Below are positions 27,301 to 39,300 of a stretch of DNA of 64,000 nucleotides, in pieces; within the stretch, counting starts at the first letter, position 1, and the number at the start of each line of letters is the position of its first letter. The stretch spans positions 40,367,503-40,431,502 of the forward strand of contig CP136065.1 of assembly GCA_032622095.1 (NCBI GenBank), given 5' to 3'. Under the pieces are notes generated by a model. It was given only the letters and a program-made list of their open reading frames with translations. It ran no database searches and was not told the origin of the DNA. The stretch is from Siphonodentalium dalli. Its lineage: Eukaryota; Mollusca; Scaphopoda; Gadilida; Siphonodentaliidae. The translations under genes and the position numbers were made by a program.

Positions 27301-30300
27301 TAGCAAGTGTCTACGGACGGACATACGGGCGGACGAACGACGGATGGTTGATCCGGATGTCAGCATTATGTGTACCATACATGGTATGGGTACACATAAA
27401 AATTGGTCAGTAATTTTTTGCGCAGATACATGTACATGTATGTTATAACACGTTCACTGCCGAAAAACTAATGGGTATTAAATTCCATCCCATAACCCAA
27501 CATGGGATTGCATGTTTTACCAATAGTAGTTGATATTTTATGTATGTAGGAGTAATGGTTCAACCAATATCTGGTTATATTATGCTGAAATATGTCATAA
27601 GGCTACTTCAAGATAACTCGTAGTCGGAAACTGTGACGGAATTTACCAGAGTTTCATCACTGATGCTAGCTATGAGTTATCTTATAGGCAATTAAATATT
27701 ACATTTTCGATGACTTCTATGATGTAGAGTGCTATACAGGTGCAAGCATATTGTGTATAAGGCATGGTAAATGATTTTATACATGAACTCTGGTAAACTC
27801 TTCGTCATCTAAGATGTCGCAAACATAATATTGATACCAGTAAATTCTGTTCCAGGTGCAGACTACGAGTTATCTTGTAGGATAACTCATAGTGGCTTTA
27901 TAACATGTTTCAGCATCTTATAACCTGATTTTGGTCAACTAAAGTTGAATATTAAAGACCTGATAAAAGAATTTATAGACACACACTTGTACACTCATTG
28001 CCATTGAACTGAACTTGCATGTATGGGGTAAACAAGCCATACGTATTCGCTTGTGCATTCACTTGATGTATATGTAGGGCTAGCTCAAGTTCCCAACCCA
28101 AATTCTTCCACTGTCATAAGTTCTAAAGCCAGTACAGTAGGTATGACATGTGCAATAAACAGAACCACAGCTTATAATCAGATTAGTTAGAAATTAGCAT
28201 GCTCAAGCAGGGTGCTGATTTCTAACTAATCTCAACATACATGTAAGTGTTGTTCTATTATACTTTTGACATAGCCAAATTTAGATATATTAGGTGGACC
28301 TTGCAGTGACTTGCCCCCATCCCTCAAACAATGGGGTATATTATCAGTATACATGTAGGCCTATTATATATAATGTATATAGCTTCTAATGCAACCGGAA
28401 AAATCAATAGTTAACTTATTACTGATTTTTGCAACGAGAGCCCTCTATTGTCTGAGAAAGGTCTATTTGCTCATGCCTACCATGGGTCAGGGATGTATGG
28501 AAGAAGTGCTGGTGAATTGGAGATATTGAGTGTCCTATCAAGATTTCAAACTGCACCCCAGCCCCTTGATAGGGATGTGGGATGTGTAGCAACTGAAGCC
28601 TTTCTAATTATACATATATAATCGATCAACGAGATCATCGGGTATATATTGGCTATATAATCCTACGTTGCTTGTGGTTTCTGTTGTTATTTATGTAGTA
28701 TGGACACCGCTATGAGTTCCCCATGGAACCGTTTAGTTAACACATAGTGGCAGCCAATATGTTAATACATGTAGCCCTCCTACTTATTACATACATGTAT
28801 ACATAACAAGCCATGTCTGTTTCTGTTCAGTCCTCTGGTAGCTGGATACTCATCGACAGATGAGTTATAATAGCCATTTGATATGTAAGGTTTAAACTTC
28901 ATCACAAGTATACAGTATTCAGGTAAAGAAAGCATCAAAGAAGCCAATATCATTATGAATCTAATGGATGCAATGATGAGATTTAGCTATTAACCATCGA
29001 AGATATTCAAAATCCCTGTCATACGGAAACTGACAGAGTTGACCAAATTCAGATCAGAAGACACAATTATGTCAATTTTCTGTCAAAAATATTTGAAAGG
29101 TCAACTATATTTTTAAAGTGGTACTGTACACTAAATCTGGCCATTTATGGGACCATCTCCTTTCATACTCCAAGAGAATATATGCAAAAAATGAATGAAT
29201 TTCAGCCATGAATTAGTGCATAATACACTGGAGTCATAAATCCATTTTCATTATAATTACCATGTTGTTGGTATCGTTGATAGAAAACAAAAGTGTATTT
29301 TGCACTAATCCATGGCTCAAATTCATTCATTTGTTTCATATATTCTGTTGAGTATAAAAGGAGATGGTCTCATAAATGTTCGGATTTAGTGTACAGAAGT
29401 TACAGAACCCCTTAAACTTCAGATTGGTATATATAGAACTAATCAAGTTGTACTTTCTGCTAGTTTAATAACTCTTTGTTCACTTCATGTGGTCAGAAAA
29501 TGATAAATGGGTAACAAATAAGGGGCCTAGCTATCAGTTATCAACTAGTATACATGTACTTGACAAAACTTGAACTAAGTGAGATATTTAATTAACCCTT
29601 TCTACACTAAATACTCATTGATTTGTGGTTCCCATAAAGGAAATGTTCAGATAATAAGTTCAGACATAGACTTATTATCTGAACAGTTTCCATGAATGAA
29701 TAGGATTCTAGGAATCATTTTGCTCTTATTTTATCTCTTTTTCTCCCTGTCATCTGAGCACTTTTATTACCTGAACACTGCTCCAAATGCATAATAGACC
29801 ATTCCAATGTACAGTGTTGTAATAGAACGGGAGATTCCATTTTGTACAGAAAGGTTTAATACCACAATTCGAGGAGGTAAACGGGAAAAACTTTAAAGAT
29901 GCCCTGTCCGATATACAGGGTTCGCGCTGCCACTTGCCAAATTTGCCAATGGCAAAAATAACTCATATTTGGCAAAAAATATGTTCTTTTCGCAAAAGTT
30001 TTGGCAAATCACTTTTTAATTCCTCAAAAATGTTGAAAAATATTGGTCAATCAATACCATTCAGATATTAGTTGTGTTTCATAAGGTCTAGGAAACATTA
30101 ACACCTTTATTAAGATGCAGTTAATCTGATAGCATTAGTTTTGATGGGTGGGGGATTACCCGTTTTTAGTAATGTGGTGGTGTTTACATAGCTAATCCTC
30201 TTGGAATGTGCCCTTCTGGTGAAGCAACCCTTCTACAATTTAATTGCTTAGTGATTGGTTTATTGTTGTATGATAAACCACAAAATAAGATTCAATGTTG

Positions 30301-33300
30301 CGAAATATTATACTATCAGCGATAGCATTTGGCAAATTCTAAAAGAATTTGGCAAAAAATATTTTCATTTGGCAAATGTTAATTTTTGTCCAGCGCGGAC
30401 CCTGCCGATATGACATAAAACCACAATCTGTATGTATTTTATAACAGAAAATAATATAATCGGACTCATCAGACCATCAACAGGAGGTTTTGATCACAGG
30501 CCCCTGGGGAAAATACTAAAATACCAATATAGATTATACCAGTGACAGTATAGTTTATATTGGTATTTTAGTATTTTTCCCCAGAGGCCTGTGGTTTTGA
30601 TGGCCTGATATTGACTTTCAAAAGACGTAGTTTTAACATGTTAAAGGTACTCAATCAGATTTAAGATCCCCATATCATCAGATTCCAACAACAACATTTA
30701 TTTAAATGCCGCTCCAGTTATCAGAATCGATTAATTGCCCAAAATAATGCTAACCACCGTCAACTATAATATAAAATTCCCCAAAACCTGTTATTTATCA
30801 ATATTTTGTTCAACAAAATTTAGCAAGTTGGTCAAATATCTGACACAAAAAAGCAACTTAATTTTAGAGTTATCCATCTTCATCCACAATTTGGTCCGAG
30901 ACAGTCTTCTCGTCGACCTTCTGCTGGGCCACTTAAAATTATCGGTGGTGAAAAATAATAGATTTCAAAAATCAATATCTGATCACTCTGAAATTTGATG
31001 GGTGGGTTCCTCGACTCGAATCAAAGAATTTTTCTCAGGCTAGCAAAAATTCCAATGATCGTCTCTCATAAAGAGCATCTATGCTTCCATCACAAAAAAT
31101 CAGTAGATAATAAAAAGCATTCTCAAGTGTGACCTTTTGTGATTGTTTTTGAGGTATAACTTATGGATGATTATGTGGATTTTCGTAAACATTATATGAA
31201 TGATGTTGATTTCAAGCTTTTTTTCATTTGCCATGTAACAAGCCTGAGTTTAGTGTGTCTGTCATTTGCAGAATGAGGTAACCAGAGGGTGAATTTAATG
31301 ACGCTATCCAACATTGCAGGATAGCATCACTAAATTCACCCTCTGGGGACCTCATTCTGCTTAGTCCTCATCTTTTCCGGAATGTTTCTTTATTATCAAA
31401 TTTCTACAGAAACTTCTTCACATAGATTCTATTTCTTTTTCAGCTTAGTTTCTCTATATCCTCAAATTGGCAGATGACACATTGCATAATCGAGGTTCCC
31501 GATGGGTGTACATCACAATATTCACCATTTGGAAACTTCAATCTGAATCTACATGTATGTCTCCCAAAGCAGATGAGGCCTAAGAAGAATGAGGTCCCCA
31601 GAGGATGAATTTGGTGATGCTAGCCCGCTATGTGGGATAGCATCACTATATTCACCCTCTGGGGACCTCATTCTGCAAATGACAGCCACACTAAACTCAG
31701 GCTTGCACTGTAAGCTTAAAATTGCCTTAGAAAATTTTGTCAAATTTGGTATCAAATTTAACCAGACATCTTCAATCAGATTTAATCGATGATTTTTTTT
31801 AAATCAATCATGAAATCTGATAATCATGAGAGTTATAATACTGCATAACAACACTTGATCCAGCAACCATTAGTTTAACAATGCACAAACCTGTTCCAAG
31901 GAGGAGTAAGAGGAATTTTTTGAAGAAGTCTGGTAATCCACTGGACTCAGCTTTGGCAGATTTCACCCGCCCGTAAAGGGAGTCGTAAGATGGTGGGGGA
32001 TCTGTTAAGGAAGAAAAGATAACAAATATACTATTCTATTATATGCTTCCCCATTAAATAGTGGGAAATAGCCGCAATGTAAATATCGTATTTATTGTCT
32101 AGACAGACAGTAAAGATATCATTTTATTATTTAAAAATTATATATCTTCACTATTGCTTACTTCCGGTAAAATCAGATGAACTGTAGCTACATGTATCTG
32201 AATGACGTCATCACTTGAAAGCGGTTTGCTACCTATCCGCTATCGGTTCTGTGTATTGTTTAATTTGTTGTGCTATTATAAGTGAAAATGCTGCATAATT
32301 TAGTAACTTTAAGCATTCAAAATAATAATTATCGACATGGTTCAACCATACATGTACATGTGTATAATAAATAGAACATCTATGGTGTTTTGAGTGACTA
32401 GTAGTGGAAATATCAATTTTCAAGTTGCTCGTTGAAAATTAATATTTCCACTGCTAGTCACTCATGAAATAATTATGGTACATGTATTCACTCAAAAACC
32501 ATAGGTATCATCTATATACCATGACACAGTGACTGATGGTAAATGATTAAACAAGTGTCATTTAGTAGTTTTTATTACATTCCCGAATGTGTGATTTACC
32601 TTGAGTGGTTTTAAATGATAATTTCACTAGTGAATTAAAGTGATGTGAAACACTCCGTCAGGGTGATAAAATATAAATGGAGAATAATCTTGCTCAAAGT
32701 AGTTATTTTTACAAATATATCTAAATTGACAACACACACCGCCATTCTTATATATTAATTAAATGCAGTGACTGCCGATGGCGAAATCGTTTTCGTTAGT
32801 TTATCGCCAATAGAAGCGTCCCGATTCGAGTGGTAAATATTTACAATTTAGCTTAGTTCAGACAATGTTTTCTATGGAATGGTATGGTCGATTTCCTTGA
32901 GATTTTCGGTGATGTTAGTAGAATGCTACATTCCCCCAGTTGCCATAGCACCTGAATACTAACTTATCATTTTCACGCACCCAAACAAGTACAACATATG
33001 TCTTTAAGTCACTTGAACTACCGCATTATGTGTTCATAATTTCATATTCTATCAAAAGTTATGTGCCATGGGTATAATGGTGGTTTTATTCAGATTTCTG
33101 GTTAATCAGATGTTTATAGTGGAATATGATAAACAGATTAATCACTTGATTGAACTGGTTACATGAAATCATTCAATCGAGGCAGGGACTATTTTCTGTT
33201 TGTACAACGTCCCTGCTTTTCATCAATTATTTCACGTTAATCAAGAAATTATTCTCTATTTAAATAGGTTTCAAACACTCTAGTAGAGTGTCTAAATGCA

Positions 33301-36300
33301 GATATTGAATCATGATGCCCAAAATGTTACATTTATTTTCATCTGCATACATTTTACTGCTACATGTAAGTTGACAGTTGTTCACGTATAAAAATCACAC
33401 CCATTTACTTATACTGGCAGAATAATTTCTGTTTATTTATTTGAACATATCAGTGAGAGTGAATGACTAAATATTCACAGTTTTGAGTGGTTCAAATATC
33501 ATGTTGTTTCAACTTGTAAATAGTATAAGATATATCACTTCAGATGTGACTGGACATTTTGGTCAATTGTTACATTCTGGCGCTGGGCAATCATTTAAGA
33601 CTGTTCAGACTATGCACTAAAATGTTAGCTTGAAACATTGAAATAACTACACAATATGCTTCAATTCTAGGAAATTGAATTGAAACCAAATATCAAATCA
33701 AAACACGAAAAATATTAACAAATCAAATAACGAATTGAATACTTGTAACAGCATTTTGGATGAGCTAAGATTTCAACATTTAACCTTTTCATGACGGGAG
33801 CTGCGCTGATGATGTACAGTATTAAAGACCCTGTGCCAGTGCATTCTCTTATATAAGCGAGTCTCCCATAGGGAGCCTCGCATATATAAGATAATGCACT
33901 GGCTTACAAGGTCAAGGTAAATATTGTTGAGCCAATGCATTCTCTTTTATATGCGAGGCTCCCTATGGGAGACTCACATATATTAGAGAATGCATTGGCA
34001 CAGGGTTTTCACAAAATTTCAGGGAGCTCCAGTCATAGAAGGGTTAAATATATAAGTGAGTCTCCCATAGGGAACGTCGCATATATAAGATAATGCACTG
34101 GCTTACAAGGTCAAGGTAAATATTGTAACATACTAGTAGTTAGGCCAATGCATTCTCTTTTATATGTGAGGCTCCTTATGGGAGCTCCAGTCATAGAAGG
34201 GTTTAATGAGGAATAGTATAGTTTGTTGGGACTTACTGTTGTTTCTGAAGGCCATATCATGATATGAAATGATGACAATTTTATTGGTGAAGGAAAGACC
34301 TTACAGATGGCTAGTTTCATTTGGAAATCACTCTACTACACATTGAAACCAGCAAAATAGGAATCAAATTGTACAGAGCATTAAGCCGCTTTCACACATG
34401 TCCGTTTCTCGGATGCGGTTCCTTGTGTTTCTAATATTTTAACGCATCCGGAAAACGCATCGGTCGAAATAGTGAAGCTAGCCACACATGCTTGTGTATG
34501 ATTTTTAGAAACGCAGGCGAAATGCAGCATTTCAAGTCCGAGACATGAAAAAAAAGAAACGCATCCGGCAAACGCACATGTGTGAAAGAACCAGTGATAT
34601 TATCACTGTTTTGACCGATGCGTTTTCCGGATGCGTTAAAATATTAGAAACGCAAGGAAACGCATCGGAGAAACGGACATGTGTGAAAGCGGCTTTACAT
34701 GGTAACTTCCTCATTTATTTTCTCAAAACTATTTATTTATAATTTAGGGGTGTCACATGGGGCATCTATAACCATGATGCATTACCTCCGCTAATTAACC
34801 CTTTACCCAACAGAACGGCCCTGTATAGTTTGGCAGTACAGTCGTTATCGATTAACCCTTTACCCAACAAACCGGCCAAAACCGGCCAAATAAAGCTGCA
34901 ACAGCCTAAATTATCTTCGGTCTGTCTCAATAAAACCATACAAATATGGATATCATTGGAACCGGCTCATTGACCACATTGTGATAGTTACAGTTATGCC
35001 CTGTGCCAATGCATTCTCTTAAAACAAATCTTTTTTTAACACTTTTTACCATTTTTTCTTACATACTTTAACAATTTTATAATTTTTAATGTGTTAAGCC
35101 AATGCATTCTCTTATATATGCGAGGCGACCTATGGTCGACTCGCATATATAAGAGAATGCATTGGCACAGGGCCGTTCTGTTGGGTAAAGGGTTAACCAA
35201 GAAAATAACCACACAAATTATTTTGCTAAAACTGTGTATGTCTAAGTTGAGGATAATGCATCAATTCAACATCATAAAATGAATTACTCAACCTATCATA
35301 AAGGTCATTCAGAGGGTTTGTGATAGAAGGAGTTCCTAGGTATGCTGGTGGCGGTGCATTACTCACCCAGTGGGTTTGTGATAGAAGGAGTTCCTAGGTA
35401 TGCTGGTGGCGGTGCATTACTCACCCAGTGGGTTTGTGATAGAAGGAGTTCCTATGTATGCAGGTGGTGGTAGTTTACTCACACAGTGGGTTGGTGATAG
35501 AAGTGGTTCCTGGGTATACTGATGGCGGTGCATTACTCACACAGATGGTTTGAGATAAAATCAGTTTCTGGGTACACTGGTGGCGGTGCATTACTCACTC
35601 AGAGGGTTGGTGATAGAAGTGGTTCCTAGGTATGCTGGTGGCTGTCAGGGCCTGATCCAGAGTATGAGAGGGGTGGCCCCTCTACTTGGGGCGGTCCGGG
35701 GGGGGCTCCCCCGGGAAAGTTTTTGAAATTTAAATGCTCTGAGAGTGATCTTGGGCATATCTGAAGGATGATTTTCATTTTTTAACCAAAGAGAATTTTA
35801 TGCTTTCAGTAGCTATTAATATGACCAGAGTCACTTAAGCTAGAAAACAAAATTCATTTAATACATGAACTCAATTTATATTTATACACAAAAGAAAAGA
35901 CACAATGAACCAACATATTTATTTCAACTTACAAGATAACATTGTTTTTAACAGAATTAAACAAACACACATAATGATAACAGATTAATATATTATCATA
36001 ATAATGCATAATATAATCTAATAATGTATAATATGCCCCACTGTATGACTGAGATGAAAAAGATAGAATGAACAGTCCTGCAACATTTTTCATTATTTCT
36101 TATTTCTAGGTTTGTAGTTAACACTCTCAAAATTATGTTGTGTTGTTCTATTTGTTTCCAATTGATATAACGGTATATGTTAGGGCCCTAGTAATTATAA
36201 CTAATCTATAAGTTAATTATTCATTTGGTATTATGAGATCCCACCTGATAACCAGGTTGATTTGATCAAATTGTCACTGTTCCTATACTGTATTGTGTAA

Positions 36301-39300
36301 TTTCGCTTTAATTTGATTGAAATACTAAAGTCTGCAGGCTGAATGGTAACAAACCTGAACTATTTGAAGTTTTCACAGATGAAAGCTAGATAGAACCAAA
36401 CATACTTTACAGTATGATTCCAACTGTTAAACTTAAATCTTTTTGTCAACTTAAATGTCTTATGTCAATATATATAAATACATAAATGCTGTGTATCTAT
36501 AATATGAATTGGGACCTGAATTTTTGTTAATTTAATTATTTTTTTTGCCTTCAATTTGTTTGGGCGTCCAAACTCAATGTCCCCAAACCCGGTATACGGG
36601 AGTCGAAAACGGGCTGGGTGAGGCCCTGGCTGTGTATTACTTACCCTGAGGGTTTGTGATAAAATTTCTTCCTGGTATACCAGTGGCGGTGCATTACTCA
36701 CCCAGAGGGTTTGTGATAGAAGTGGTTCCTGGGTATGCTGGTGGCGGCGAGTCTGCAGCTTGATACCCAGCCTCATCCTCTGGTATTGTGTAGTTTGTAT
36801 ATGCAGGAGGAGGAACCTAAATAGAAAGATAAAAAGCTGTTTGTATTTTGGAACTAGGGCTTACCCCTACAATGTTGAACTTACGGATATTCGCAATTTG
36901 ATGCATCATAAAAATCTGACTCGCTTTACAATTCTGGGTATATCATCTTGTGAAGTAGGCTCAAGTAGCCGATCAGTGTTTTTCATGGTATGACGGTATG
37001 ACCAAAATCGATAGAGACATGTAAATCACATTAAAAATGTAGCTCAAACAGGCTATGATAGACAAAATGAGCTACATAGCGTTGAAAAAAGTCAAATCCA
37101 AGATGGCCACTGGCGACTGTTTTTTAACGAAATTCAGAAAATATTGTTGCCTCCCAGAGGTCACCTGAAGATCCTTATGAAGTTTGGTGATGATCGGATG
37201 AGGGATGTGGCTTTTAGGTTGTGCCGAAGGATTTAGTCATGCAAAGAGACTTGAAAGAGTAAAATCCAAGATGGCTGCTGGCAGTAATGTTTTTATACCA
37301 ATTTCGGAACAAAATTGATGGCCCTCACCTAGATGTCACCCTGAAGATGCATATAAAGTTATGATCGGCCGAGGGGTGTGCCAAAGGATTTAGTGATGCA
37401 AAGAATAAAATACAAGATGGCTGCCAGTGGCCATGTTTTTAATAAAAAATCGTTCAAATTTGATAGCTCTCATCTAAAGGTGATCCTAATCATGCCTGCA
37501 AATTTACAAGACATTTCTTGGATATATGCAGGGTGTGCTGATGGATTAAAATTTGAAAGTCCAAGATGACTGCTTGCGGAATTGTTTTTTTTAAAGAATT
37601 TTAGAAATAATCGATGGCTCCCATCTAGAGGTCACCCGAAGATCCATATGAAGTTTGATGATGATCCAATGAGGTACTAGTACCTGTATGTGGCCTGTAG
37701 GGTATGCCAAAGGTTTTAGTCATGCAAAGAGTAAAATTCAAGATGGCTGCCATCTAGGGTAGCAACTGGGGTAGCAACTACAGGATTAGCGATTTGCGTC
37801 ATATATCTTTTATTCTTGGTAACACAAAAATCAGAAATTGTAAACACGTTATCGATCGTTAAGATCTTCAGATAGATTGCTATTATGACTAGTATACATC
37901 AATCTAACCGCATGTAACTTACATTTGGCTTCACATTGACTATATCCAGGCTTTCGGCCAGGTTTTGTGGAACGGGTCCTGTATCCGCGGAAGGGAAAAT
38001 GCAGTCAATGTTTTCAATGTCGTGGAAACACTAGTGGACCTACTTTTGTTGTATCGGCCAATAGAAGAATAAGAGAGTAGATTTACTGATCGTTTTGCTT
38101 CCAGTTTCTACCCAAGTTACTATGCTATCAACCGCAATAAATTTAAAACCTAGAAAATTTATTAGATAAAAATTAATTGCCAGGTTATATATCACCGGTG
38201 GTGAAGGCCTTGCGTTGTTCCCAGTATACGGAAACGTGCCCGTTGAAGTTAAACGACTCACTGTTCAAGACTCAGCAGATAGTTCGGATGCATAAAGTGC
38301 TGGAATAATAACACTCAGCAGATAGACGATTAGCAGGTTGGAAGCAATGAAGGAATAGAATAAAGGTGCAATGTGTTAGCTCTAAATATCAAGCTAAATT
38401 ATGTGATATATATATTTTATGACATGAAGGTATAATCAGTGGGTATGATTAAATTATCGGGGTTATTTTTCGTAACCTAACCGCGGCAACGTAACCAGCA
38501 TATATTCTAAATGGAACACAATCAACACATAGACACTGCACGTTGAATGTTAGCTCCGGCCTACAGGCATACTGACATCGAACTTTTAGTGTTAGATCGG
38601 TCCGAGTGTGTATTCTCGCTAGAAATCAAATAAAGTTGTCAACTATTTAAATTTCTTAGTACTGTCCCAACAAAATTGAGAAGTAAAATATCTTTATACC
38701 TTTATACATATGGAATATGTCCTGTGGTATGACAGAAGAGGGAAAATTGGCTGGGGGATGGGACCCTTAAAGGGACCCCCTGCCCTACTAGCGGAAAGCC
38801 TGCTTTATCACCTATGTTCTCTTTATATCACCGTGACAGCAGGTTTCATTTGCGAACCGGTTTCTGTCGTCTCCATGCCAGAGCCGGGTTACGGTGTCCT
38901 TGGGATCCGGGCAAAATTTATCAACTCTCTGGAGGAATATCTTTGTAACAGTGGTCTGAATATTTCGACCCAAATCTTGGAAATGTTACTGACACTGTTG
39001 ATCTTTTTCTCATAGGAATGTTACAGAAAATCTGAAGTAAATCGACCATATCTCTCCTTACAAAACAGTGTCCGAACTAGGCTCAATTGTACAAATTTAT
39101 ATTTACATCTACTATACCCGTATATCGGGATGAGAAAAAGAGCAACAATGTCAGTAACATATCCAAGATTTGGGTCGAAATATTCGGACCATTATTGCAA
39201 AGATCTTCCTCCAGAGAGTTGATATATTTTGCCCGGACCCCAGGGACACCGTAACCCAGCTCTGGCACGGAGACGACAGAAAACGCTTCGCAAATGAAAC

